From Timema cristinae (lineage: Eukaryota > Arthropoda > Insecta > Phasmatodea > Timematidae), in the NCBI GenBank assembly GCA_039000515.1, contig JBCFYV010011135.1, positions 5,764,212-5,828,211 on the forward strand: a stretch of 64,000 bases of DNA, written 5' to 3'. This document shows positions 9,960 to 19,290 of the stretch, one piece after another. The notes beneath the pieces were generated by a model. That model had not been told where the DNA came from and ran no database searches. It saw only the letters and a list, made by a program, of their open reading frames with translations. Each line of letters opens with the position of its first letter. Position 1 is the first letter of the stretch. A program made the position numbers and the translations under genes.

Positions 9960-10490
9960 TCACCACTTGAATAGCTCGTACTTGTCTCCACCTAGATATA
10001 TCAGTCCTCTCTGTGAAGCGTTAAAGCGACTCCTGTACCTCGCACCAAAGTTTTTACCCAGAAGATGGACTCTGCCTACATAGTCTAGCGTTATGATGTT
10101 TGGCTCGTCCTCCGCTTCACTGACCTCTTCATCCCCTTCTAGACGACGAACGTTGTAGGTTCGATACTTTTCAAGTTCGGAGATGCACTTGACCCGATCG
10201 TGTTCCTCGCGCTCGATTCGATTCAACTCTGCGCACAAAGCGTTTTCCTCCTGGAGAATTTGTGGCTCGGCCCCTTCCTTAAGATTGTAGACTGGGCATG
10301 ATGTAGAACAGCGTTCGACGGACTGACTCGATTCCCACATTCCGGGATTATGACATCCGAGCCAGTGTACGGAAGAATCGCAGCACTCACTGTAACCTTT
10401 GTCGGCCGCCGCGATGTAGTATTCTAAGCCGCCGTTCGAGATCTTAATAACGTTCATGTCCTCCAGACGGTAACCCAACTGTCTAAACAT
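9960..10490 (-). CDS. Unknown 176-aa Polinton-encoded protein
   Basis: Intact ORF from ATG at 10490 to the stop at 9960. It is cysteine-rich in the first half (about residues 36-70, with ECCDSS, WLGCH and CSTSCPVY) and acidic in the middle (GDEEVSEAEDEP). It ends in an aromatic/basic tail (KYELFKW). I recognise no family. It is the outermost gene at this end, downstream of the integrase on the same strand. A TATAAA on the minus strand lies ~36-42 nt before the ATG, so it probably has its own transcript. It is one of the few unbroken ORFs in the element, although breaks cannot be excluded when the family is unknown. Confidence 0.6.
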   Translation of the reverse strand: MFRQLGYRLEDMNVIKISNGGLEYYIAAADKGYSECCDSSVHWLGCHNPGMWESSQSVERCSTSCPVYNLKEGAEPQILQEENALCAELNRIEREEHDRVKCISELEKYRTYNVRRLEGDEEVSEAEDEPNIITLDYVGRVHLLGKNFGARYRSRFNASQRGLIYLGGDKYELFKW

Positions 10491-10525
10491 ATCGAATGTG
10501 ATACGTCTCTCTACCTCGTGGCTGC

Positions 10526-10532
10526 TTTATAT
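10526..10532 (-). promoter_or_regulatory. TATA box of the 176-aa gene
   Basis: Minus strand reads GCATATAAAGCAG; the box is ~36-42 nt upstream of the ATG at 10490, a plausible core-promoter distance with a very short leader. Confidence 0.55.
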
Positions 10533-10571
10533 GCTCGGGATGGAGGGGAACACACCCTCCCTCCCCTCCTT

Positions 10572-11505
10572 CTACACTATATCCTTCGCATCGATCCACG
10601 AATTGTGTGTCGAGTCAAACCCTAACCATTTGACGTATACTCTATTTCCGGAACGTCTGACTATCTTCTTTACAAGGTAAATATCCGGATACGAGGTCTT
10701 TCCAAGCTCCTTACCTTAGAAACCTCCCGTGATAGGCTTACCTTTCATATCTTCGAGTAGAAGGTCCTGGGATTAGTCTCGACGACGTTACGTAATTTAA
10801 ACAGTTCGGTCGACCAGTTCGTGGTATAACCCTTTTCGAAAACGTCCTTATACTTGCTGATACGAACTATATCACCCACTTTAAATATTTTCAGCGTTGA
10901 ATCCAAGATCTTGAGACGTTTATAGACCGTATGTAAAAGTCTATCGTCCTTGACGTCTATAGGCTTCATCTTTATGGTCGAGTGTACCGTACGGTTGTAT
11001 TCGTTCAGTAAGGAATCGATCATAACGATCCATCGATAGGATCCTTTAGCCGTGAACCTCCTCCACATCATGTTCTTGAGAGTACGATTAAATCATTCCA
11101 CGACGCTAGCCTTGCATTGCTGTATGTGGAATAATGATTGATCCTCTTTCTCTTCATGAGTGTTTTGAATTCCACGTTGTAAAATTCTGTCCCATTATCC
11201 GTTTGGAGATGACGTACGGGAGGTAAACCATTGCCGGTCACCTTGTCGAGGAGGAGAGCCATTGCGGCGATGACATTCTTACCCGTCTTAGTCTTGACAG
11301 GTACGGCCCAAGCCCTCTTGGAATACACGTCGATGAGGGTGAGAAGGTACTTGAACTCCGTATTCGATCCTGAGTAGGGTATCATCTCTACCAGATCGGC
11401 CTGAAGGAGCTCGTTCAAGCCTCGTACGCTAACATGTCTTCGAGGAAATCGCCGTCTTGCATGACGATTAAGTTCGCGCGCAATCTCCCACTTGACGGTG
11501 GACAT
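10572..11505 (-). pseudogene. Polinton integrase (rve-type) with C-terminal chromodomain
   Basis: Retroviral-type DDE integrase that would insert Polinton DNA. From ATG at 11505: a basic N-terminus, then the core with aspartates in LLQADLVEM and LQTDNGTEF. The glutamate follows a frameshift near 11125 and sits directly before a TGA stop at 11093-11095. The C-terminal half (11071-10745) has a VGDIVRISK SH3-like segment. After another frameshift near 10760 and a TAA near 10717, the last ~45 codons encode a chromodomain (RVYVKWLGFDS), ending TAG at 10572-10574. About 310 codons in total, usual for this family. At least two frameshifts and two stops make it inactive. Confidence 0.88.
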
Positions 11506-11537
11506 GATTGTGATAAAATACCGAAGAGATGAATGTC

Positions 11538-11543
11538 TTTATA
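11538..11543 (-). promoter_or_regulatory. TATA box of integrase overlapping the upstream stop codon
   Basis: Minus strand reads CGTATAAAGAC. TATAAA contains the TAA stop (11539-11541) of the upstream gene and lies ~33-38 nt before the integrase ATG at 11505. Confidence 0.5.
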
Positions 11544-12282
11544 CGATGATTCCGGCCTCACGTAATTCCTCAATGATAGAAACGATCTCGCTCTCGTGGG
11601 TGGAGTGACCGACCTAGGTAGATGCGTGCAAGAGTCGTAATCGATCGACCAATTCGTTAGGATCGTCCCAATAAGTATAATCGATCCCTCTCCCTGTCTC
11701 CATTTTGTATAAACCCTCGCCCTCAAGCTCCTCCTCAAACATAGGTTTGATGATTAACGAATACTTTGATCCCGCACGCATTTTGATACGAGCGTACGGC
11801 TCGTTTCTCAACCGATGTGCGTTCGTTTATTCGATTATAGTCTTGTATATGTTCAGATCCTCCTTAGTATAATGAGCGGGTGCTCTTCTGAAGAGTAATT
11901 CTCATAATCCTCGAGTATACGGCACCGTCATATTGTTGAGAAGTATTGTGCTGTCTCTCCCGTTGAATACGATACGGGTATCTCCGAGCTTGGTAGAGTT
12001 ACCTTCATGACGGACCCTGTAGGTCTTATCGGAATGCGCGTGAGATGAATAAAGATAAGTAACCAATAGATAGTTGTTCTGCAATCTCTCAGGTGAGGCT
12101 TCCGCCCCCTCGGGTTCGGGTTCGGCGAGCGCCTTTGCCATCTTGTTTAGAGGATCCGTGATAGGTTTGAACGTTTCATTCGCGACGTGCTCGGACTCGT
12201 GACGGGTATCACGTAGTTGCTTATACTTTCGTTTAATAATCTTACTCGCTTTTATGATATCCTCCTTGACCTTCGTCGACAT
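11539..12282 (-). pseudogene. Conserved arthropod-Polinton protein of unknown function (247 codons)
   Basis: One frame runs from ATG at 12282 to TAA at 11539. It is broken only by three in-frame stops: TGA 11902-11904, TAA 11827-11829 and TAG 11614-11616, with no frameshift. The N-terminus is lysine/arginine-rich and probably helical (residues 1-45). A middle part (SDKTYRVRHEG, TRIVFNGRDSTILL) and a conserved-looking C-terminal part (YWDDPNELVDRLRLL) follow. I have the impression of a protein common in insect genomes and linked to Polintons, but cannot name a function. It lies between the fibre-like gene and integrase, same strand. A TATA-like ATATAATG is ~35-40 nt upstream. Confidence 0.65.
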
Positions 12283-12330
12283 GATGTAAGTTGTGAATGT
12301 CTCTTACGACGAAGAAACGGTTCATTATAT

Positions 12331-13213
12331 CTAAACGTAAGTAAAACCTAACTCGACGTGTAAAATAGGAGACGTCGTCGAGCGTTTTTCTATCATGAAA
12401 GATATAGAGCCATCTTTGGACACCTCTAGAGAAGTATCGTCGATAATTTTAAGATTCAACAAGCAAATAATATCTTTCAAGTTCATGACCATCGTTGAAA
12501 CGATCCCTGTCCTCCTGAACTTATAAACCGCGTTCACCCGTTAGAGTCAATTCGAAATGTCTCGCATCCTTCCTCATAGGTTTCGAATCCAAGTAGATTT
12601 AGATGAAACTACGATTAACCGTAGAGTCTACATAAGCTTTAGGCAGAGCGTCTGAAGGTAATGATGGCATTCCTATGTTTCGCAAAACTAGGCCACCCGC
12701 ATCGTAAAGCGGTTCCGTATCTGTCCCCTTTACGTATATTATACCTCTCGCTATCAAATCGTTGTAAATGGTTCGTTGTATCACGAAAGTTTCCTCTAGG
12801 CTTAGCAGCTTTGATCCAAAAGCGTCAAGCGTCGTTTTATTTTAGTTGAGACGATCTTCATGATGATGAGACAGTTTCTGCACCTCCTCCATCCCTTGAC
12901 GGCTACTCTTCTCAAAGTCGGCGTATTTTATTCGATTGTTCCCCAAATCCTCGATCAACGATTCCATCTGTCCTTTGATGACGTCCTTGGCGGCGTTGAG
13001 AGCGACTATCTGCTCGTTACTATGTCTTTTATTCATTATATCAACGTAAGACTTGTTACAGACATCCTTAGATGTGATGGGCGTCTCGACGTTGACGATC
13101 CTCTTCGATCTAGCGTGGTAATAGCCTCTAGAGTTTAGAGTCAAATTTCCTTCCGTCTCAACGAGAGATCTATATTTGTGGAGACTATGGCCGAACTTAG
13201 ATATGGACGACAT
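12331..13213 (-). pseudogene. Fibre-like / minor virion protein
   Basis: Reads from ATG at 13213. Two copies of a short motif are visible: RIVNVETPITSKDVCNKSYVD (positions ~13106-13044) and LRNIGMPSLPSDALPKAYVD (~12697-12638). Such 'hRI.N...P....DA..K.YVD' repeats are typical of phage tail-fibre and adenovirus-like shaft proteins, so an attachment or spike role is inferred. A coiled segment (residues ~70-120) lies between them. Breaks: TAA at 12842-12844, TAA at 12599-12601 and a frameshift near 12540. ORF 12537-12331 is the C-terminal part. TATA-like GTATATTC is ~28 nt upstream of the start, just after the ATPase stop. Confidence 0.6.
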
Positions 13214-13246
13214 GATGTCTTATCGCGTACTGAATATACGTTCATG

Positions 13247-13999
13247 TCAATCGTGCAAGATAAAGGTATCGAACCCGTAGCGATATCGTCCTTTATCAAT
13301 CTCATGATCTTTGTTCAACACAAGAAAATCGTACTTGTGTTTTTTCCAACACAGTGAGCAGACCTCCTTAAATTTTTGGAATGTCGTATCTGCGTCCACG
13401 TGATCGTCGTAGACGTGTCTCAGGTTCGTATCATCCATCCTGAATAGGATGAGTAGATTTACGTTATCTCTAAACATCTGTTTCGGGATGCGCGAGTACG
13501 TCTGACTGAGATAGAAACAGTCTATAGCCTTATTTCTGCCCATACTGAAATAAGCCTGTATAATAAAATGTTTATCGCAAGCGACGTCGTAAAAAATTAA
13601 TGCAGAGTCGGGTTCGGCCTCGGACGGGGGGATAATTTCCACGTTGTCGGAATACGGGAAATAGCCCATGCCTTCAACGAGCGAGAGAACCTTTGATAAA
13701 CGTTGATACTTGGGCTAGTACAACGATTTAGAGTCAACGTATACGTTCTTGAAGCGTAGACCGTTAGTTTACTCCAACAGTCTGATCATGGCGTTGGTTT
13801 TACCAAAATTCGAAGGTCCGCAGATGATGCAACGGATAGTATCAGGTAACAACGTACCGTGTCTCTGAGGTAAAGATCCACCCTCATCGTTATCGTTGTT
13901 GTGTAAAGTTAAAGGGTCTGCTTGTTTCTCGAGCCGCATGTTGACTAGTTCATCTATATAATGCGCGCACCTATACAAATACGAATCAGTACGTGTCAT
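13247..13999 (-). pseudogene. DNA-packaging ATPase (FtsK/HerA type)
   Basis: Would pump genomic DNA into the capsid. The Walker A motif CGPSNFGKTNAM lies near the N-terminal third. Walker B is seen as SALIFYDVACDK, followed by SQTYSRIPKQ, resembling the sensor region of this family. The frame is continuous for 250 codons from ATG at 13999, interrupted only by TAA at 13769-13771 and TAG at 13715-13717. An upstream extension to 14041 would need a TTG start, so 13999 is preferred. Its ATG overlaps the ATG of the divergent phospholipase gene within the same CATG. Confidence 0.85.
13971..13980 (+). promoter_or_regulatory. TATA-like element for the plus-strand cluster, inside the ATPase gene
   Basis: CTATACAAAT lies ~20-27 nt upstream of the ATG at 13998, within the N-terminal coding part of the divergent ATPase. 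No other promoter candidate is visible for the late plus-strand genes. Confidence 0.3.
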
Positions 14000-14603
14000 G
14001 GGACGAAGAAGAGGGGGAGGATTGTTGGATAAGATAATCAATGATCTACCGTTTGAGGCGCATATACCTGGATACCAGTACTGCGGACCGGGGACAAAGT
14101 TGGAAAAATGATCGAAACGAGGTGATCCCGGAATAAACGAGTTAGATCGATACTGTAAAGAACACGATATCGCCTACTCCAAGGTGAAAGATCTTGCAGG
14201 ACGTCATATCGCAGATCATGAGTTTATCGAGAAATCGTGGAAAAGATTACTCGCGCCTGACTCGAAGTTGAGCGAGAAAGCCGCCGCGTGGGCGGTCACC
14301 AACGCGATGAAAGCTAAAGTCAAGATGGGTTCAGGTCTAAAGAAGAAGAAGAAAACTCAACGCCGTTAACGGCGAGGTACTACTACTAGACGTCGTAAGA
14401 AGAAGGGTGGAATTCTACCTATACTACCTCTGATTGCAGCGCTTGGAGCAGTCGCCGGAGGGGCCGCGGGAATCACGAAGGCTGTACAAAGAGCGAAGGC
14501 GAATACGAAACAATTGAACGAGGCTCAGAGACATAATCGTACGCTCGAAGCTCTCACCAAGGGGAAAGGGATGTATCTACAGCCTCACCTGAAAAGAAAA
14601 TGA
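13998..14603 (+). pseudogene. Phospholipase A2 domain plus basic core/membrane-active protein
   Basis: One frame of 201 codons from ATG at 13998 to TGA at 14601, interrupted by TGA 14109-14111 (codon 38) and TAA 14367-14369 (codon 124), without frameshift. Residues ~21-60 carry the secreted-PLA2 calcium loop YCGPGT and the catalytic CKEHDIAY histidine-aspartate pair. This arrangement is best known from the VP1 unique region of parvoviruses, where it acts in membrane escape. A basic stretch (KKKKKTQRR) precedes a hydrophobic, glycine/alanine-rich segment (codons ~138-160) and a basic tail ending LKRK, like adenovirus-type core or lytic proteins. Its stop overlaps an ATG (ATGA). Confidence 0.8.
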
Positions 14604-14960
14604 CTACCTAAACGTTCCCTTACTGAAACGGATCCGCGCAAGTACGCTAGTGAGTTAAAAATCCCCTTCTTTAGAGGGGTATTCGTGAAAGATGCTTTAC
14701 CTAGCGGGCCTCCTTGGAAGATAGAGAGCGCCATCATCAATCTTGATAATGATAGCGGTAGGGGTACGCATTGGGTAGCGTATAAGAAAAACGGCGGGCG
14801 GGCGGATTACTTCGATAGTTTCGGTGATCTAAGACCGCCACTCGAACTTGTTCGATATCTTGGAGGAATACCTATCACCTATACTCATACACGGTATCAA
14901 GAGTACGGAACCGTTTTTTGCGGTCATCTTTGTTTAGCTTTCCTTAAATACTCACGTTGA
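14600..14960 (+). pseudogene. Adenain-like cysteine protease
   Basis: Capsid maturation protease of the adenovirus/Polinton family (C5/C48-like fold). Visible active-site elements in order are GTHWVAY (histidine), DYFDSFGD (acidic), RYQEYG (oxyanion glutamine) and FCGHLCLAF (nucleophile cysteine), with usual spacing and a length of ~119 codons. The open frame begins right after the previous stop. The only nearby ATG (14600-14602, overlapping that stop as ATGA) is in another frame and meets a TAA three codons on, so a small indel near the start is likely. The TGA at its end overlaps the ATG of the next gene. Confidence 0.85.
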
Positions 14961-15687
14961 TGTTCGATATTAGTAAATATGTCTATGACGCTTACACTGA
15001 CAGGTCAGTGTTCGAATCTGCCGGAGAACTACTTGCCACATATCCTGCTCGGAGAAGAATCGTGAAGAAGAATGGTTCATCGGACTGATCAATCTGGCAA
15101 CGTTCAATTCCATACCGAACATCGACGAACGTAAGAATAAATTTTATTGAGACGGTAAAGAGTATACCGTCCCTCCGGCCACCTATGAACTTGAGGCGTT
15201 AGACCGATTATTGCGAAGAGAAGTCCCGAGTATCGTTAAGCTATCGATTATCGGTGACCCTAGCACTTTAAAGAGATATATCACTTGCAATAAGCCTATT
15301 GACTTTACCCGACCTGGCACGTTTACATCCTTGCTAGGGTTCGACTCAGTCATACTTCCTGCGGGGAAGACACACATATCTAGCAATACCGTGAATATTC
15401 TTCATGTGAATATGATCCGCGTAGAATGTAGTCTCGCTAGCGGGGCTTACGTCAACGGAGAACCGAGTCATACCTTGCACGAGTTCAGCATGACCGTCCC
15501 ACCGGGCTATAAGATAGTGGAAGCGCCGAACAATATAATTTACCTTCCGGTAATGATGCGAGTGATAGAGTCTATCGCAGTACGACTTATCACCGAACGA
15601 GGAGATATCGACAACTTTAGAGACGAGACGATATCGCTACGTCTACATCTGAAACGAGTCGGTGGAGATGGGACTCGTTATAGATAA
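14960..15687 (+). pseudogene. Minor capsid protein (penton, single jelly roll)
   Basis: Starts at ATG 14960 (TGATG overlap with the protease). The downstream part contains segments characteristic of Polinton penton proteins: TFTSLLGFD, VNILHVNMIRVEC, PSHTLHEFSMTVPPGYKI, IIYLPV and a C-terminal ISLRLHLKRV. These proteins form the pentameric vertices of the capsid. The N-terminal part shifts frame near 15060 and there is a TGA at 15148-15150. The total of ~242 codons is normal for the family. The 42-aa ORF overlaps its last 20 nt in another frame. Confidence 0.85.
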
Positions 15688-15796
15688 AACGAGACGACGA
15701 TATCTTCCTCGAAACATTGAGAGAAGAACAGTGAAATTGTTAACACCTGCAAATAAAATCTATTTACGACGTCTAGGCTACTCGTTACGAAAATAA
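15668..15796 (+). CDS. Small basic 42-aa protein between penton and hexon
   Basis: Short ORF missed by length filters: ATG 15668 to TAA 15794-15796. It is rich in arginine and lysine (14 of 42 residues) with a LLTPANKIYLRRLGY segment. It overlaps the penton stop region upstream and shares TAATG with the hexon start downstream. The tight start/stop coupling on both sides and its intactness suggest a real virion or DNA-binding peptide. The function is unknown; I have a weak impression that similar small ORFs sit here in other Polintons. Confidence 0.55.
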   Translation: MGLVIDKTRRRYLPRNIERRTVKLLTPANKIYLRRLGYSLRK

Positions 15797-17029
15797 TGGA
15801 TGACGCTGTGGATATTCTGAACATTGGGGAGTCTGCCGCTTTCGATACGGCCTTGACCAGTTTCCAGTATCATTCCTACACCTCGTATATTCCCGGACTG
15901 TTAGCTAAAGGGAACGAGCTTAGGATATCTATCCAACAAGAAGGGCTGTGCACGTTACTCATCGTTCTCTACTACATATCAAAGGCCGACTACTTTTGAA
16001 TACGGGAGAACCCGGAAGTACTTCAAGGATTGTTAATAACGGAATACTGCATCTATTCTCAAGAATCGCCTATGAGATCAACGGGATAGAGATTGATCAA
16101 TCGAGAGATGTAGGCATTTCTCCTCAGCTTAAATCTATCTATCTATAAGGAAAGGTGAGCAGACTCATCTTTCAAACGCGGGTTGGAGGTTTGAAGGAGT
16201 TCACGTGCACGCAGAAACAGGAATCTTTGACGTATGCATCCCTTTACGTCTCATACTAGGATTCGTTGAAGACTATTCTCGAATACTGATCAATGCGAAA
16301 CAAGAGCTGGTGCTAGTTCGTTCGACCAGTGACAACAACGCTTTACAAAGAGCACCTCCTCCCGCCGCGGAGACACCCTCTAGGATCGAGTTAAGTAAAA
16401 TATCTTGGCTTGTACCGCATATATAGACTGACGATATCAATCGTCTCAACCTGCTTAATTTCATCAAGAGTGGAAGGATCATCGAGCTACCTTTTCGTAC
16501 TTGGGAATTGTATGAGCACCCTAACGTACCTACCTCTAATCAGCATGATTGGACCGTGAAAACGTCAACTTTGCTGGAAAAACCTCGTTACGTTGTTTTC
16601 GCGCTTCAGACCGGGCGGAACAATACGATGGCTGCAGATAGAAGTATTTTCGATCATTGTAATTTACGTAATGCTAAACTATATCTAAATTCTATCATGT
16701 ACCCTTATGAGGATATGAAATTTAACTTTAGACAAGATTCCTTCTCGAAATTATACGAAGACTTTGATAATTTCCAGACTTCGTACTATGGAACGAGCGC
16801 CTCTTTACCTTTACTTGACCCTTCTCATTTCAAGTCTCACACACCCATCGTCGTGTTCGACGCTAGCCGACAGGAAGATACTCTCAAGGACGGTATGGTG
16901 ACGTGTCGTATAACGTTCGAGACGGAGGAAAATATCCCAGTAAATACCAAGGCGTTTTGCCTCATCATACACGATAGAGTGGTCCGCTATAACCCTTCAA
17001 GCAGTGACGTTAGCAAGATGACATCATAA
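15796..17029 (+). pseudogene. Major capsid protein (hexon-like, double jelly roll)
   Basis: Forms the trimeric capsomers of the virion. ~411 codons from ATG 15796 to TAA 17027-17029, close to family length. Recognisable segments include TSFQYHSYTSY, RIAYEINGIEID, GIFDVCIPLRLILGF, LEKPRYVVFALQT and AFCLIIHDRVV. Breaks: frameshifts near 15945-15960 and 16145-16160 and an in-frame TAG at 16424-16426. The C-terminal ~200 codons after the TAG are otherwise open. The stop is directly followed by the ATG of the next ORF. Confidence 0.88.
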
Positions 17030-17608
17030 ATGAGACATCATCGTTCTAAATCGACAACCTCTCCGCGTCGAGCAGGAGGAATGTATATTGGTACGGTGAG
17101 GGGGGAAGTTCAGTACACAGCACGACTATCAATCTATATTAAAGGAACTGGGAAGATTAGTTGGCTACAGAATGTCATCGACGTCGATAGTGACAATTAC
17201 GAACTAGGCAATCTCGGTTGTCCTTCTCTGAGTAAGCTTAAAACGAGTGTTCCAGTACCTGCACCACAGAAAAAAATGTCCGACTGCTCCGCGAATGGTT
17301 TAAGAATTTTAAGTCTGATCGGACAAAACTTTTGCGATCTGACAAAGAGTGAGATGCGGAACGATACGAGTTCGGTTATTCCAGCATTGCTTCATATGAT
17401 AGCCTTGATAAACGAGTATAAAGAGTACATTGATTTCAATAAGTTATCATGTTTCTGCGGTCAAGACGATGTTGACACGGTCAGACGGAAGAAGAAAACT
17501 ACTGACGCTTATAAACGTGCGCTTGGAAAGAAGAATAAGACTTCTGAGGAAGCGAACGAGGGGTCTACGAAGAAGAAGCGGCGGGACGATTTGAGCGAGC
17601 ACTTTTAA
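17030..17608 (+). CDS. Unknown 192-aa basic-tailed protein
   Basis: Intact ORF starting one base after the hexon stop. The N-terminus is basic (RHHRSKSTTSPRR), the middle has no recognised motif, and the C-terminal ~45 residues are lysine/arginine-rich (RRKKKTT, KKNKTSEE, STKKKRRDD), suggesting DNA binding or nuclear localisation. The position, last of the late cluster before the convergent polymerase, fits an accessory or core protein. AATAAA-like sequence at ~17636 may serve as a poly(A) signal. It is unbroken, in contrast to the hexon upstream. Confidence 0.55.
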   Translation: MRHHRSKSTTSPRRAGGMYIGTVRGEVQYTARLSIYIKGTGKISWLQNVIDVDSDNYELGNLGCPSLSKLKTSVPVPAPQKKMSDCSANGLRILSLIGQNFCDLTKSEMRNDTSSVIPALLHMIALINEYKEYIDFNKLSCFCGQDDVDTVRRKKKTTDAYKRALGKKNKTSEEANEGSTKKKRRDDLSEHF

Positions 17609-17639
17609 GTAAAGGAATAATTATTTAATCTTTAAAAAT

Positions 17640-18760
17640 AAAAATGTGTCAAACTTTTTTCAAGGGTACTTGCAATGTATTAAAGATTATTTAATTTATT
17701 CTTTAGTTAATACTTTTTTCTTTGTATAAGTCTAATAATGTAACGATTATTACTTTTTCTTTGTATCTGTAAAACTTTTTTTCATTCTTGGAAATAAATT
17801 TATTTAAGTATAAGTCTATGAATATATAAAAAAATTATTCTTTGTATAAGTCTAATAATGTAACGATTATTACTTTTTCGTCGTATCTATAACACATTTT
17901 TTCATTCTTGGAAATAAATTTATTTAAGTATAAGTCTAAGAATTGACGATTATTACTTTGTTTCTATTCTGTATAAGTCTAGGTATCTATAAAAATATTT
18001 ACTATTTGTATAGGTCTAAGAATTAACTATTATTACTGTATAAGTCTATGAATCTATAAAAAAATAAATGTATTTAATTATAAGTCTATGAATTTATAAA
18101 AAAAATATTCTTTAGCCAATACTTTATATTTGTATAAGTCTAATAATGTAACGATTATTACTTTTTCTTTGAATCTATAAAACATTTTCCATTCTTGGAA
18201 ATAAATTTATTCAAGTATAAGTCTATGAATCTATAAAAAATTTATTCTTTGTATAAGTCTAATAATGTAACGATTATTACTTTTTCTTTGTATCATATAA
18301 AACATTTTTTCATTCTTGGAAATACATTTATTTAAGTATAAGTCAATTATTACTTTGTTTGTATCTGTATAAGTCTATGAATCTATAAAAATATTTATTC
18401 TTTGTATAAGTCTAAAAATTAATGATTATTACATTTTCTTTTTATCTATAAAACATTTTTTTCCATTCTTGGAAAAGAATGTATTTAAGTATAAGTCTAG
18501 GAATCTATAAAAATATTTATTCTTTGTATATGTTTAAGAATTAACGATTATTACTTTTTCTTTGTATCTAAAAAACTTTTTTTTCCATTCTTGGAAATAA
18601 ATGTATTTAAGTATAAGTCTAGGAATCTATAAAAAAAAATATTATTTGTATAGGAATGTAACAAACTTTTTTAAATAAAAAGAATTAATGATTATTACTT
18701 TTTCTTTGTATTCTTTGAATCTATAAAACTTTTTATTCTTGGAAAAATATATTTAATTAA
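17640..18760 (+). repeat. Diverged ~120-bp tandem array between the converging gene clusters
   Basis: Recurring pieces are GTATAAGTCTAATAATGTAA, CGATTATTACTTTTTCTTTG and CATTCTTGGAAATAAATTTA. The third recurs near 17782, 17902, 18190, 18310, 18467, 18586 and 18731, mostly ~120 bp apart. It is very AT-rich and non-coding. It fills the convergent intergenic space of the Polinton, where transcription of both clusters ends. Confidence 0.75.
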
Positions 18761-19012
18761 TTAGAATATATCAAAGAGGGATGGGAGAGGGGAGGGTGAT
18801 GGAGGGAGAGGTAAAAAAATAACAACACACACGCACACACACAAAAACCTCCATTTAATGAATATAATGATATACAATTTTTTTTAAACAGATACATACT
18901 AAATTAGTATTTTTTTCTTCTTCAGTTAAGTTACAGATCATGAATATTTTTCTCAAGTCTTTTCTAGCGATAAAGGTATAGTTCTGAATATACATTGACA
19001 TTAATTATTCAC
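18761..19012. other. Non-coding: GA-rich tract, CA microsatellite
   Basis: GGGATGGGAGAGGGGAGGG-type purine tract (18777-18812) then ACACACACGCACACACAC (~18825-18842). CAGATCATGAATAT (~18933) is a short motif that recurs near 19143 and, in similar form, at the right Polinton end. Confidence 0.45.
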
Positions 19013-19290
19013 TCTTGTATTAATCACTTACACTTACACTGTAGAGACGTAGGGTTAGTATCAATCAGCGTCTCTTGGGAGGAGGTAGATGCCTACTCAT
19101 TTTGGTATCATGATAGAATATTAACTGTACCGGATAAAGTTGTAGATCATGAATATACAGAAGCACTGTATTAATCACTGACACACTTGCACTATAGAGA
19201 CGACGGCGCAGCATCAATCGGCGTCTCTTGGAAGGTAGTAGATAACTGCTCACTTATAGAGTAATGGAACCATGGTAAAGTTTTGACTGT
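19013..19290 (-). repeat. ~153-bp tandem duplication at the polymerase 3' end
   Basis: TGTATTAATCACT...CACT.TAGAGACG...ATCAATC.GCGTCTCTTGG occurs at about 19016 and again at about 19168. The second copy covers the last codons of the polymerase ORF, and the first gives a duplicated C-terminal tail (ORF 19253-19065). Confidence 0.65.

Noticed and set aside
11415..11738. 107-aa minus ORF between integrase and the 247-codon gene
   Set aside because: Out of frame with two recognised genes that it overlaps; no motif of its own.
13998..14603. Programmed stop readthrough as the default explanation for in-frame stops
   Set aside because: Stops of all three kinds occur, neighbours also have frameshifts, and no recoding signal was visible; decay is the simpler reading, so it is kept only as a test in the findings.
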